A DNA stretch of 64,000 nt from Sisyra terminalis. Lineage: Eukaryota > Arthropoda > Insecta > Neuroptera > Sisyridae. The notes under the pieces were generated by a model that made no database searches, was not told the origin of the DNA, and saw only the letters and a list, made by a program, of their open reading frames with translations. Shown one piece after another: positions 12,395 to 25,358 of this stretch. The stretch is taken from the NCBI GenBank assembly GCA_958496175.1, contig OY292276.1:28166001-28230000 (forward strand), in the 5' to 3' direction. A program made the position numbers and the translations under genes. The first letter of the stretch is position 1. Each line of letters begins with the position of its first letter.

Positions 12395-12625
12395 GTCGTA
12401 TGTATGACGGCAAAGACGGAGAACAAAGAATGTAAAGTTTTAAACTCATCCAAGTGAGTGGAAAACAAATATAATAATTATTGTCTCAAATTGGAACTAA
12501 TTGATTGTTGTCATTGGTTTCAATTGTCATTTCGATTTCATTCAAGTGCCAGTTTTTCTGTTTTTCAGTTGTGTCTGTGTTGAGCTGTGAATATTTTTCA
12601 AGAAGTAATTAGTTACGTATTAATA
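12395..12625 (+). repeat. Three-copy unclassified repeat, copy A
   Basis: GTATGTATGACGGCAAAGAC, GAGAACAAAGAATG, GATTGTTGTCATTGGTTTCA, CAGTTGTGTCTGTGTTGAGC, GTGAATATTTTTC. It shares these ordered blocks with 18215-18422 (direct) and 15782-15995 (inverted). It is about 210 bp with no coding frame and no clear terminal repeats. Confidence 0.6.
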
Positions 12626-12893
12626 TGGATATGGTTTAGATTGTAAAATTTGAAAATGTTTAATTTTACGATGTCGATGTTTTAATATATAATAACAACT
12701 GATAGAAACCGTTATTTCCCTACCACCTTTAAACTTCTTATCTGATTCGGGTGGATCCAGTGGATCGTTCCAGTTCATTTTCCCTACCGACAAATGAACA
12801 ACCTATGCTAGGACTGATATCGACTCGATCGTGTATTTTTTAGACGTTTTAGTACTATGCAAATCACTCTCAAAAATCATCTAGCTTTCACCC

Positions 12894-13100
12894 ACCTGAA
12901 GTTGCTCGTTAAACCACTTGCAAGCCAAGGTTTATAAATTACACAGGTTACCCCATTAGAAAAAAAAATGACGTCATACGAAGAATTTTGAAATTTGAAT
13001 TAGTCTGAAGAAATGTACGAATTTCTTCTGGATATGTCACGTGGCGCATGAGACCACCTATGTATTTTATAAACCTTGCTTGCAAGCAACTTCATACTGT
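12894..13100. repeat. Inverted repeat/fold-back element
   Basis: CTGAAGTTGCTCGTTAAACC ACTTGCAAGCCAAGGTTTAT AAATT (left) pairs imperfectly with ATTTTATAAACCTTGCTTGC AAGCAACTTCATAC (right). The centre has a GTACGAATTTCTTC / GAAGAATTTTGAAA pair and a TGACGTCA motif. Confidence 0.5.
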
Positions 13101-15781
13101 AGTCATTTCCGTCACCTAAAGTAAAAATTCACTTTCGTCATTGTTTCATAACACTGCTAAAGAAGTAAAGAAGTATAATTTTCAAAATATATTTCTACTT
13201 TTAATTCCATACAAAGCGGTATTGACATTTGTACAACCCAAAAAAAAATCCACAGCGGTACAAAAACTGTATCATGTACAAATAGGACTAATTCACCAAG
13301 CTTATTAAACCCCTAGAACCTTCTCCATTCTTTTCTTTGTTGCCATTATTCCAATTTATTGGTTGTCAACACTTTAATTTGTTTTCCTTTAGATGTTTTA
13401 AATATTTAAATCGTAAGATGGATTGCTTTACCTATACTTGAATCTTATCTCTCATTCACCCCCATTCGAAATCTAAAATTAGAAAATCCATTCCAGATTG
13501 CAATTTAGGTAATCGACAATTTCGAACGTGGTGTTGTTAGTGTTCACATGTAAGTATTACCTATGTAGAAAATCTTATCTACGAGGATTATCCTTCACTC
13601 GAAACGAAGCTTTCAAAACGAGTATGTTGAGCTTTTATAAATTAAATATAACGTCATTGGGCCAGACAGTGACATACATGCGCATGTCATAGACAGAACC
13701 TAAGAGCTTTAAAAATATAAGTTATATTTTATCGTTAGTTTCTTCGCGAGAAAAAGCCTACGCATCAAATATGTCCTTCATTCAATCTTACTCTTTTTTT
13801 TTCTGTATAATTTGCTCTACTTTTTCAAATCAATAATTCTTTTGGTTATAGTTTTTACAGCAAAATCTAATAAATTTAAAAGCTTTGAACCTAATAATTC
13901 AACTTTAGTGTAATTGGAAAACATATAAGCTATGTTATATTGAGGATAGCTTTCATCAGTCAAATCGATATTACAACACTTCTTTCAAGGTGCGGTACCA
14001 CGCGCATAAAAGCATCATTATTATATTTATTATTTTGTAGACCAAGGAACAATTTCCGTTCAAATTTACCTATTTATGTTTTATTTTTGGCTTTATTTTC
14101 CATCAAAAATAACATAATTATTATTTTTCATAGGTAAAAATCAATAGAAAACTAATTATATACATTACAGTTTTATAGAAACTTCACACTTTTGTAATTT
14201 TAAATTATAACCTCGTGTGTGCATTTCCAATACCGAATACAATATTAAACCTCATATTCCTTTTAAATATTAATTACATTGTCGTTCCAGTGAAGGGAGA
14301 ATTTTACTTGGTCAAAATATTAATGAAACAATTATTATTTATTTGACATTATAAACTTTCAAGAATAAAAGGTTCTATTATTATCAATTAGGTACATCGC
14401 TATTTTTCTGATGTCATCATTTTTTTTATTATTAATTTAATTTTACTCAATTTTAATATCTTCGGTTTTTTATTTTTTTAAAAGGGATTATTACTCTGCA
14501 TTATACAAAATCAAATTTAAGAAAAAAGAAATACATTTGAGCATAATATACATCATAAATATGCTAAAAATAAAAACGGTCGATTCCCTACAACAATGTA
14601 ATGCAAACCTCCCCTTTCCCTCATATACTTATTTAATTTACAGACTCAGAAAATATGAAGATGATTTAAGCTTTAGATTAGCTATTTGGATAAATTACTA
14701 TTTGTTGTATGCGAAATATATTCTCTACTATCTAAGAAATATTCTGTTAAATAAAGCTAAAAGATTATGCGTTATATTTATGTATTATTTTTACATGAAG
14801 ATAAAATATTATTCAGAAAGCTTAAAACTGTACAAAATTTATAACTCATAAAGCCACTAATTAAGATCTCAATATTTATTTAACCATATTTATCATTCAC
14901 ATAAATCCATTTATACTACGACAATGAGCTCTAGAAAAAGTCACTAAAGGTAGAATCAAATTAATTTCTGCCAATTGAATATAAAAAAAAAATATTATAA
15001 ATAGTAAAAAAATAACTAAATCTCCAGAACATTTCAGAACATTTATTCAAAACCAAAACGTTATGCACATAATATTTGTATTTGAGTATTAGGTATACAC
15101 TTGGTTTGAATATAATCACATTTTGCCTCCCGCTGATCCTGTATCCAGAGCCGTGTTTATCGAAAGGATAAAAAGACTATAGCTTAGAGTGGCAAATATT
15201 GAAGTTAAAAAAATTAAATAGTAAATAAAATCTATACTAACTAAAACCATATGAAAAAATACAATATTGTACATACATTCATAAACCATATACGACGCAT
15301 AAATCGTACCTAATACAGTGGAAATTTTATTTTATTATAAAGAAGAATAACGCTCGGTTGCCTTTGCGGTACCTACTAACTGTGACCCTAGAATGCATTT
15401 TAGTTTATGAATACCTATGTTAATTATAGTTTACCAGCAGTAAAAACAAAAATCGAAAATTATTGTAGAAGAAGAGTAATAAAATATTTCCAGTCTGTGT
15501 GCGGCAAATTCGTAAATGCGCCTCTGCCTGCTAACAATAATACTGACCCCAGTTCCCATCAATTTTATATTAATTACATCCTAATAGATACCTTAAAATA
15601 TATGCTGGAACGTCATACATTAATCGAGTCCCAATATCAAAAAATAATATTGAAATCGATGTTTGATGATAACGACTTGTGCCAAAAAAAAATACGCCTT
15701 AGTTTTAACAATTTAAACTAGAATCAGAGTCGGAGTTTGAGTCAAACGACAAAGGAAGTATAATTGGGATCGTCATTAAAA
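13101..15781. other. Gene-free gap
   Basis: A CACAT|GTAAGTATT donor-like site at 13548 and a 104-codon frame at 15407-15721 were inspected; neither carries recognisable coding signal. Confidence 0.35.
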
Positions 15782-15995
15782 GTATCTAGTAACTACCCGT
15801 GAAATATTCACAGCCGAATATCGACACAACTGACAAATGGCGAAAATTGGCAATTGAACGAAATATAAATGACAGTTGAAACAAATAACAACAATTTTAG
15901 TTCAAATTTGAAATGGTTATTTTATTTTGTTTTCCCTCACACGTATGAGTTTATATTCTTTGTTCTCTATCTCTGTCGACATACATAAGTACATT
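15782..15995 (-). repeat. Three-copy unclassified repeat, copy B (inverted)
   Basis: Plus strand starts GTATCTAGTAACTACCCGTG AAATATTCACAGC and ends CTGTCGACATACATAAG. Its inverse aligns in order with copies A and C. Confidence 0.6.
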
Positions 15996-16203
15996 TGCCT
16001 ATTATTATATTAAGTAACTAGGGAGTTGGAGTTGGAGCCTAAACTCATTCAATCCAGCTGTTCTACTATACATACATTTAAATATATACATTACATACAC
16101 GTGTGGAACTTCGACGAATATGTAGACTATCTAAGAGCTTCTGTTCCAATTTAATATTCTCCAAATATGTTAAGGTTACGGAAACTACATGGTTTCAGAT
16201 TCA

Positions 16204-16643
16204 GGGCCATTCATTAATTACGTAAGAGTACTGAGGGGAAGGGGTTAAATCTTAAATCTTAATATCTACATGTCCTTATATTGAGGTGGGGGGGGGAATT
16301 CATTCCTACGTAATACCTTAGAAATCAAAATTCAATATTAAAAATCTAATTCCATTTTGGATTACAAGTGGTTTTCTTCATCTTATAGTGTATTATGTAA
16401 TGAAAATCCTATTTGAATTTTTTTTATTACTTATGAAAAAATAAATAATAATGATCTGAAATCAATCTAGCTTTTACTATATGATTTATTTTTAAGATTA
16501 ATTTAAGTCTATTTGATTATTGTTTTATGAAAAGTATTATTCATTTGTAGTTTTATAGATTTATGATTGCTCACCTTTAGTTCTAATATTGATACTCCAA
16601 AAGCTGAATTGTGGCCATATAATAAAAATTAATGAATGACCCC
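16204..16643. mobile_element. MITE with GGGCCATTCATTAATT terminal inverted repeats
   Basis: Left end GGGCCATTCATTAATTACG at 16204; right end is the inverse of GGGGTCATTCATTAATT, ending 16643. Inside, near each end, are G-rich tracts (GGGGAAGGGG, GGGGGGGGG) and ACGTAA motifs. A related but shorter element is at 59186-59406. This type of GGCCATNCATNAATTACGT repeat is widespread in arthropods. Confidence 0.6.
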
Positions 16644-17887
16644 TTAGCCGATAAGTTGAAGTACGGATATTAGATTTTTTAGGAATTAGAAAGAGAAAAT
16701 ACAAAATAATGAAATTATTTAGAATATTATATATATCGTTTGCCAAATTTTATATCAAATTCGTTTAAGGTTTCGGGTAGATTTTTGCCTCGATTGTCCG
16801 GTATTATCTATATTTTTATTATATTAATTTACTCAACCAATTTCACATTATTTAAACAAAAAAAAAAAGTTTTAAATTTTAATGACAATTTAGTCCCCAA
16901 AAAATGCTTTAAGTTTGTTTTTATGAAAAATTTAGATACCTACTTTTTAGATTTACTGTAAAACTAATAATTAATGTTATGCGCCAAAAAATACATAGAC
17001 ACAAAAATATTATATGATCCATAATCCACATAAATGTATTATGTACCTCCATTATTATACATAGTACTTTCAATCTGAAACAATGCCAAGCTGAAAATAA
17101 AACCGTACTATACAGGAAGCATATAAAATACAAAAATCCTCATATCATATTTAATAAATTATTTGAATTAAGGTCGAGTAGAACAAAAACTTCAAATATT
17201 CAGTACTTTGTTTCTGTATAATACACTAATAAATTAATGTGCTCGTTCTCTTTAGTATTGTGGACACATATTCAGCGATTTTCTTTTAAATTGATCTCCT
17301 ATTTCAAGTTTGTTAATCATTTTGTACCTTTGCGAATAACAGCAGTTTTAATTAATGGTGTGAAATTAAAAAGCTGTCATAAAACAACAATGTATTTTCT
17401 CAAAATGCTAAATCATGAAAAACAATAACTTACTTGATTTTTACATTAAGTGTTATCGTTAAAGTAAACATTCACGATAATGTTTACACTGACTGATTAA
17501 TATACTATGGGATGTAAATTAAACTATTCGTACTTTTTTAAGCTTTCACTTCTCTTGTATTATTTGATTCCCTTTAATCGTAGCCAATCGAAAAATGTTA
17601 ATTTGGTTTTTTTCCCTAAAAATTCATTTTTTGATTAAACCATTTTTATGGATTTTAAGCCACGAGTTTGTACGTTTTTTTCATAAATTTTTGATGATTG
17701 ACATAGAACAATAAGAAGTCGTTCAAAGAACTGAGAAAAAATACTTCATATAAAATGTTTTTGTTCACAAGCTACACGGTAAAATTTGTTATAATGGGTA
17801 ATTTAACTATTAGCATTACATAATTAGTTCTATACTCTTCACATTTACAAGTTTTCGTAATTTAATACAAAATACTTATGTGTATAG

Positions 17888-17985
17888 TGCACTGGTAGAC
17901 GAGTAGTCAAAGTAGCCACTTTGAAACAGATAAGTACTAATCGAAATTCCTGATTCTTCTCAATTTACGGATTTTTATTAATCTT
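17888..17985 (+). repeat. tRNA-derived SINE, copy 3 (degenerate)
   Basis: CACTGGTAGACGAGTAGTCA head, decayed B-box (TAATCGAAATTCCTG) and the body piece TTTACGGATTTTTATTAATC. It ends before the CTAGAGTCGCT block. Confidence 0.55.
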
Positions 17986-18214
17986 AATTTATTTATCGTT
18001 TCATTTAGAAACTTTCAACTATTATTATTGAATTTCAATTCATTTTAAAATTAAAGTATTTTTATTCACTAATCCAGCACTTCGTTTTAATAAATTTAAA
18101 AATGTAGCACTGTTATCACATCCTAACAATATTCGATATCTACTTAAAGTACAAAATGTTTTTCTTCTAAAACTGTGTATAATTATCAGTATAATAATAG
18201 GCAATTATATATAT

Positions 18215-18422
18215 GTATATGTATGTATGTCGACAAATACAGAGAACAAAGAGTGAATTTAAACATATACGTCTGAATGAAAAAAAAAACTTTGAATGAA
18301 AACTGAAGATAATAATGCTTGTCTTTTGAACTAACTGATTGTTGTCATTTGTTTCAACTGTCATTCATTAATTGTGTCACTGTTAGTTTTGAATATTTCA
18401 CGGGTAGTTACTAATATCTTAT
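18215..18422 (+). repeat. Three-copy unclassified repeat, copy C
   Basis: ATGTATGTCGACAAATACAG AGAACAAAGAG, GATTGTTGTCATTTGTTTCA ACTGTCATT, GAATATTTCACGGGTAGTTA CTAATATC. It shares the CACGGGTAGTTACTA terminus with copy B. Confidence 0.6.
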
Positions 18423-21400
18423 AATGACAGAATTAAAAACTCTAATGTTCATTGATATTTATGAACTGTTGCAATTTAAATTCAAAACATTTAAATCCTG
18501 GAAATATATCCTCAGAATAAAATTATGATTTTGTCGATGTTACGGCCCAAATTCGTGACTTGCGCAAAGGTTACTTTAGCCAACCAATCTAGACTTGGGT
18601 CATCTGTATTAAAGCATATACCCTATAATCATTTTGGTATTGTTGGGTGATATTTTGAATAGATAACTTTTGAATATATCGTAAGAGTGAAAGGCGAAAT
18701 CGAAGCAACGTTTGAATATCTCGTAAGTCCAGCGAATAAAAAATATACCATAAAGCCGATAATCTACCCAAAATACGTAGGTACATAACGTGATCAATGA
18801 CGGTACATTCTGCTTTCAAGTTGTATGTCTAATGACCGTATGTCATTTAAATCACACGGTAAATAGACGGTATTGGCCACATACTATTTTTGATACATAT
18901 ACGACAGCGCTACATCTACAACTTTTATAAAAAATTTTAGGATCTTTACATATAGTTATTCCATTTCACGCAATCTACCGTTTCTTTATACAATTGAATC
19001 TTCTTGGAGATTTTTTGATTGTGGAATGGATGGATCGCGTGGAATGGAATGGTTCTGTTACCCCCAAATTAATTAAACCTTCTTATTTTAAAGTCAACAT
19101 CATTATTTCGTTGTTGTTATAAATATCAGAAGCAGCACAAAATACCAACTGTTTTTATTTTTATAAAGGGTTTTCCCGGTTAGGTCTCACTTAATATCCA
19201 ATTGGGAAAAAACTGCCAATCATTATTTTGTTTTAGTTAGGGTTTCTCATTTGGGTATTCATTGATGCCTAATTGGGATTTTTCTATTGGGCATGTTTTA
19301 TTGGAACCCAATGAGGCTCCATGTATACATTGAATAATCTCAAAATAATTTCAAGTCGGAATGTTTCTCATTAGTAAATTGTCTTACGCTCAATTCGAAT
19401 TAGAGTTAAATAAATACTAGTTAAATGTTATACATATTCTTTGGTGTTTTTTATGAAAAATGAAATCAAAACATTAAAATTGGATTTTTTTTTTAAAAAT
19501 ATTTGGAATATTTGTGTGTTAAATTTAATCCCGCGCTATATTCCATCAATACAATGTATGTAGGTACACATATTCGAATTATATATAAACGTTCAAACAA
19601 ATACGGATTTTTCCCCATTGTAACTATTAAAAATTTGAAAATGGTCATCAGCCAATCTCGACTTTGCGTATAATAGGATTTTGATCACCTAACAGTACCA
19701 TTAATAAAATAATGGAGCAAAATCACGGCATGTAAATAATAACAACGCATTAACAAGTAGCTAAATAAATCTCACAAATAAGTGATGTTTTTATATATAG
19801 AAAAATTATCATTTTATGAAAATACCTATATCCTTTTATTCCAATCTCAGTGATTCTCAAAATATGAAGGTCCCGTGTTTGCTTTTTGAGAAAATCTTAA
19901 AGTTATTGAAGTAAAAAAACCGTTAAGAAATATAATAAGAAAATATTAGACAAACATTTAATTTAAGAAACCGATTTACTGATATATTGTACGTATATTA
20001 GTCGACATATTATTAGTACGTATGTTTTTTTTACTTATAAAATCCATAAAAATTTAATAAACTTCAATATTTTTCAATGGATCTCCAAATATACAAAAAT
20101 TATTCCCCATTATTAAATCACTGTCGAAAAACAAAATTTAATTGCTTCATTTTATTTAAGAAAAATATGAAAACTAAAGGATATTATGATAATACTTGTA
20201 CTGTTGATGAAATTTAAAGGACACACAGTTATCATTAATCATAAAAACGTAAAAAAGAGTACATGGAATACTCTAAGGACTATGTACAATGTATAAACGA
20301 AAGCTTACCATGTAACATTGACCCACGGGCTACCGACTCTATAGGACGAACGTAAAGACAGACGGACAGGGATTATGCGATAGTCAAATACAAAATCAAT
20401 GCAGTTGGAAAGAGATAGAATTTTCACCATAGATACTTAATTTTTTACTATAATACGATTGGCGCACTTGGTTTCATAGAAGAAGAACAATTTCTATCAG
20501 TTCTGAATGCTCGCAACTGTTCGTGACAAAATTATTTTTCAGCTTGTTAGTTTTTGTAGCCACCATAGCAAGTTTGGTTCTTCATTGTGAGATGGTGCTC
20601 ACGAGCCTAAATGAGTTATTTATCAGAGAAGAGAGTTAAGTGATGTTAGCTCACGAGTACTTAATAAGTCTTACACTACTCATACCCCTTATGCCCCTTA
20701 TCCAGACAATCAGTATCAATGATATCATATAATGAATTATATCGAGAACAGCTTATTTTTTACTAATAAGTTATCCAATATTTCGATAGTGATAATATAC
20801 TTTGAAATAAGGTTTTATAGTCTGCAATAACTAAATATTGAAATAATACAATAAACATAGAAATATTTTGATTCAAAGCGCTTAAAACCAAGCGTTTTTT
20901 CAAACTATCTAAAATATACTTCTGGAGCTTCTGGATATGTTAACTTTCTCTCATAGTGTTGGTTTTGGTTACAACCGTTACAACATTTATATTGTTTAAA
21001 CCTAGTTTGTAATTAAATAAATATTGTTTCTTTTGTATGTTTTGTTTTAAACTTGTTAATTAATAAATTAATTACAATAAATAAAAAGTATTTCTTTTCC
21101 TTCAAAATAATTAAAATTTTCAGCTAAAGTTATTGAGTTTCTAATTATTAGTGAAAATCCAGACTTTTTAATATGAATACATATTTTTTAAGAAGCATCT
21201 TCCTCACTTTTCTGCAATTTTAAAGAGAAACACTTATTCAATATTATTTTTTGAATATTAATAAAATTATAATTTCTATCTCTCTATTACTTTTTACTTT
21301 ATATTACTTAAGGCGAAAATACAATCTGCTAATACTTTTTTCCACAATGGAGACCTCACAAAATATTTCTATACTATATATCATCGTTTCTTAAAATTAG

Positions 21401-21775
21401 CTACGTTTATTATATGTGAATTATTTTTTTTTCCAAAGTGAATGAATAATAAACGTTTCAATTACATGTGTCAACGAATTTACAAAATCTTTATAACACA
21501 TATCCTTCAAATTTTACTAATTTCTTAGGGTGGGTTTTGTTATATTTTCATGTTAAGCCACTTATTTATTGTTATTGTTAATTGGTAGTTTTTTCTATAA
21601 AAAAGAAACATAAATGATGGTATGTACAAAGACCCAGCGTTTAGTGACTATATTATCGATAAATTATTATTGAACGAGTTGACATAATTTTGTTAAACAG
21701 AATTTTGTAAATAAATTGATATAATATTTTCCGCAACTATGTCATATTCTATATATATATACATACTAGCTGATC
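18423..21775. other. Gene-free gap with minor repeats
   Basis: Holds a weak stem-loop (ATTCCATTTCACGCAATC at 18960 and GATCGCGTGGAATGGAAT at 19033), a block at 19190-19320 with five AATTGGG/ATTGGG words, and the 20310 motif. The rest is plain AT-rich DNA. Confidence 0.35.
20310..20345 (-). repeat. Dispersed motif shared with 29070-29110
   Basis: ACATTGACCCACGGGCTACC GACTC is the inverse of GAGTCGGTAGCCCGTGCATT GACC at about 29078. Both sit next to a GTCCGTCT/AGACAGACGGAC tract. Confidence 0.4.
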
Positions 21776-22798
21776 CCCGCAACTTCGTCTGCGTAACGTA
21801 GGTGTAGATTATATTTTCTTTTTAGAATTGCTAATTGTAGTGGTATGTGAAAATTTTTATTTTTCTAATTTGTTTTACGAAAAACATAATCATACTTAAA
21901 AACACTATTTTGTCAACTTTAAAAAGACACATTTAATAAACTGTTACTTAAAATAAAATAGTTGTATATAATGATCAATTCATTTTCAAAAAATATTTAT
22001 AAATATTTAAGAAGAGTATGTTCAATAGCGTATACCGTCGGTAGGCATACCTACCGTGAACCAAATAATCCATAAATCAATCAGTATCTATACATAAATA
22101 AAAAATATCGTTAAGTCCAATAATGTCGATCTAAATTATAACTAAAAAAAGTCGAAAGTTATCAAAATACTCGCGTCAAAATAACAGTAGTTAAGAGTCT
22201 AGATTTTTGAATATTAGTTGGAATCTCATCTCACTGTTTCGATTCCCGAATGAACCTTTTTCCAAAAACAATTTTGTAAAAAAAAAGTCTAACGTAAGAT
22301 TCGAACCCACGTCTCTTTTATTGTGAGCATTAGAATGCCAGATACATAAGCGAATGCGCTATGAACGTATAATTAATCCCAAAGTATAAATAAAAGAGCT
22401 TTTATAGCGGTGGCATTTATATATATTTTTTAAAATGAAAAAACACTAAATGTGACATAACTATAATAGTTAGACATATGCTGTCGCTCTAGTTTTTGTA
22501 GATAATAATAAGTTCTGCAAAATCGTAGTACATTATTTTGTTCTATAACCAATAGTTTTCGCAGCGTACGCGATAAAATAATGTTTTTTGGTAATTTTTT
22601 TCAGTCCTTGGGATACATTATTGGAGTTTTAGTATGGATCCTTATTTTTTTTTTTGAAAATTATATATAGCCTATGTTCTCCGGAAATAGTGTAGCCTCC
22701 CAACAGTGAAAGAATTTTTCAAATCGGCCAAGTAGTTTCGGAGACTACTCAAAGCAAACAAATAATCAAATCTTTCCTCTTTATAATAATAGATAGAT
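21776..22798 (+). repeat. RTE-like non-LTR retrotransposon-derived repeat
   Basis: Begins CTAGCTGATCCCCGCAACTT/CGTCTGCGT and ends with GTGTAGCCTCCCAACAGTGA ... AAATCGGCCAAGTAGTTTCG ... CTTTCCTCTTTATAATAATA, wording shared by the 3' ends of many insect RTE-like elements. No reverse transcriptase is visible. A SINE copy (22280-22375) sits inside. Confidence 0.5.
22280..22375 (-). repeat. tRNA-like SINE, second family, copy A
   Basis: Minus strand: TAGCGCATTCGCTTATGTAT, CTGGCATTCTAATGCTCACA, then GAGACGTGGGTTCGAATCTT (B-box). Near-identical in order to 23545-23640. Confidence 0.55.
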
Positions 22799-23014
22799 GA
22801 TTGCAACCTGGAGCAATTATATATTCTGCAGAAAAGCATTATGGAAGCAATTTTTTGTCATATTTTATTATCATCAATAAATATATATATATATCTTCTA
22901 TGCTAACTCTTCTTCGGTATTTAGAACAATTTGAAAACCAATTGTTGTTATATGACAAAAAATTGCTTCCATAATGCTTTTCTGCAGAATATATAATTGC
23001 TCCAGTTCACAATC
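22799..23014. repeat. 65-bp inverted repeat with 86-bp loop
   Basis: Left arm 22799-22863 and right arm 22950-23014 are inverse copies apart from a few bases at the outer end (CAACCTGGAG versus CAGTTCACAA side). The inner 55 or so pairs are perfect, including GCATTATGGAAGCAATTTTT. The loop contains an (AT)n run. Confidence 0.8.
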
Positions 23015-23229
23015 ATTGGTTCATAAAAATTAGATTTTAAAAAGTTTGATTGTTGGAAAACAAACAAAAATTGAAAACCGCCTCTATGGTATAAGTACGT
23101 ACTACCTAAACTTTCATACTAATTAAGTGAAATGACGTTATTTAAAATGCTGTAGTTAAAATTATATAACAAAAACAGAAACTTATTATTAATTAATTAT
23201 TTATTTATTAATTACACTTAGTAAATTCA

Positions 23230-23410
23230 AAATTTCGATTGTTGATTAACTCTTCATTTTCTCAAAGAAACTTAATCACCCCAATTCACTCTTTTAGGGT
23301 AGGAATTTTCCAAAAAAAATCTTTTCACATGCCTACTTCTTATAAGGAATACACTGAATTTTAAAATTTCATCTGGCAGAGGAGATATATAATTACACGA
23401 TTTTATGTAT
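23230..23410 (-). repeat. Dispersed repeat, partner of 7350-7535
   Basis: Inverse orientation of the 7.35-kb block, with the same order of conserved words, ending in an AAATCGTGTAATTATATATC block. Confidence 0.5.
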
Positions 23411-23544
23411 GCACGGTTTTAAAAACGTATTTACTTTAAGCTTTATTAATATAATTATTTTTTTTACTACTACTGTATTTTTTTCGTTAATATTTCCTTA
23501 TTGAGCAACAGTAAGGATTTATTTTCAACAATTTTGTATAAAAA

Positions 23545-23640
23545 AAAAAAAGATTACTCTAGGATTCGAACCCACGTCTCTAGTATTGTGAGCATTAGAA
23601 TATCAGATACGTAAGCGAATGTGCGCTATTACCGTATAAT
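23545..23640 (-). repeat. tRNA-like SINE, second family, copy B
   Basis: Minus strand: TAGCGCACATTCGCTTACGT, CTGATATTCTAATGCTCACA, GAGACGTGGGTTCGAATCCT. Pairs with copy A about 1.26 kb away in the same orientation. Confidence 0.55.
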
Positions 23641-23679
23641 TTTATTAAGTGTTCATTAAGTATAAAAAAATTTACATTT

Positions 23680-23860
23680 CAAAAAGGCACGTCCCACGGG
23701 AACGACGGGAACGGGAACGAACGGGGTAAAAAGTATCCTATGTCCTTCCCCTAGTTCATAGATACCTCCCTACTAATTTTCAGTCAAATCGGTTCAGCCG
23801 TTCTTGAGTTAGAAATAGTGTAACTAACACAACTTTCTTTTATATATATAGATTATATAT
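23680..23860 (+). repeat. RTE-like 3' terminal repeat
   Basis: CCTATGTCCTTCCCCTAGTT ... AATCGGTTCAGCCGTTCTTG ... ACACAACTTTCTTTTATATA is the common 3' end wording of insect RTE-like/SINE elements. Preceded by a short GGGAACGAACGGGGT tract. Confidence 0.5.
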
Positions 23861-25178
23861 TATAATTATATATACATATAATTGTATATATACATATTAT
23901 AAAATACAGTCCCCAAACGCGACACAAATATTTGAAATGTGAAATTAGCAATGAATTTTGAGAAAAGGTAAGTTACCGAAAGGGACAAGATTTAAATTTT
24001 ATTAGATTTAAGAAGCAACAAATATTATATCAATGGACCAGTTTTAATAGTTTTGCAAATTTCTCCTTATAAACCTACAATTTTATTGTCAAACTGAGTA
24101 TTATTTTTTTTCTATAAGTCCACTACTATTCACTACCTTTAGGTAGGTAATTCATGAATGAAATAATAGCATACATTTACAAGTTCCTAGGTACGTCTAA
24201 GTAATGTATAATAATAATTGTATAGTTTTTTATTTATTTCTACTACTGCAAAGATAATTAATAATATATTTCTGTTGCCTTCTTTCATTTGACGTAAACA
24301 AGAATTGGTAGGTCAACAATATAATAAAAACGAATATATAAAAAATTTATTAACATTGGTTCGTAATTTATTTGCTTTGTTATTACGTTAGCTTTATTGT
24401 GATTATTGTTGCGGAAAATATTTTGTTCTTTTGCTTAAATCATAAGTGGAATGTGTGCAAAAATATTAAAGAAGTTGAGATTTCATTTTTGAAATATGGA
24501 CAGTATTTTCATTCAACTAATTATAAGTGAAATTAAAGTAATGATATTTGTCGCTAAGGTAAGTAAAATTAAACAATTACATTCTTGACGTATTGTTATG
24601 TTACATCGGCGTGGTATCGTGCATCGACTATAAATTATTTTTTTTTAAATATATAGGGAAATGAAGTAGATAATCAATTAGAGTTTTGTAATTTTTAAGA
24701 CATTATGCGAAGTTGGAACCATCAAAATGTACCAACATAGGTTCTAGCTCCGACTCTTTTAATATCTAACGACTTTTTAGCTGCGGACTCTGGTTCCAAC
24801 TCCCCAGATTTGATTAAAATAAAGTCTTATTTAATTGTAAAATAATTGTGTCGTTAAGTTGTAAACGGAACCATCAATTTGAATTAAAGAATTACAATTT
24901 TTTTCAATTTTTGTTTGCTAAGAACAATTCTATATCAATCAGAAAAATGGATATAGACAAATTTGATTTTCATATGCGACAAAAAATCATAATATATGTA
25001 ATAGAAAATTGGGCCAATGTACTAATCGATGATTACTTATATAAATAAATTCCATTTTCACTCTATTGCTAGTTTGCTTTAAGTGACAACCAAAACTAAA
25101 AATGACCGCTTGAACAATGGTACAATTTCTTTGGATTTACCAATACTAAAAATAAAAAATAATAATAAAAATAATATT
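23861..25178. other. Gene-free gap
   Basis: AT-rich. A GCTAAG|GTAAGTAAA donor-like site at 24559 has no matching coding block. 24715-24805 has GCTCCGACTC/GGTTCCAACTCC words also seen near 15725 and 16025. Confidence 0.3.
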
Positions 25179-25325
25179 TTTTAAGAAGAGCATACTACTT
25201 ACATAATTTGGGATTTTTTTCATATTTTTTCAAATAGTTCTTCATAGTGAAAAAAAAATAAAAACAACCACTTTAGTGGTGTATGTCAATTGCTTTTACT
25301 AAATCTGAATATACATACATATATA
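25179..25325 (+). repeat. Partial extra copy of the 25.4-kb palindrome arm
   Basis: AAGAGCATACTACTTACATA, TTTTTTCAAATAGTTCTTCA, TAGTGAAAAAAAAATAAAAA and CAACCACTTTAGTGG repeat the left-arm order. Its outer part (TTACTAAATCTGAATATACA) matches the inverse of the palindrome's loop. Confidence 0.65.
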
Positions 25326-25358
25326 AATACACATATATAATTGTATATATATAATGAG

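Noticed and set aside
13500..13556. Possible non-coding exon ending in CACAT|GTAAGTATT
   Set aside because: A lone donor-like site without a partner acceptor or coding signal.
14537..14851. 104-codon Tyr/Leu-rich open frame
   Set aside because: Composition is what random AT-rich DNA gives; begins at a non-ATG codon and has no motif.
15407..15721. 104-codon open frame, plus strand
   Set aside because: No start context, domain or codon pattern; the frame runs through AT-rich DNA between repeats.
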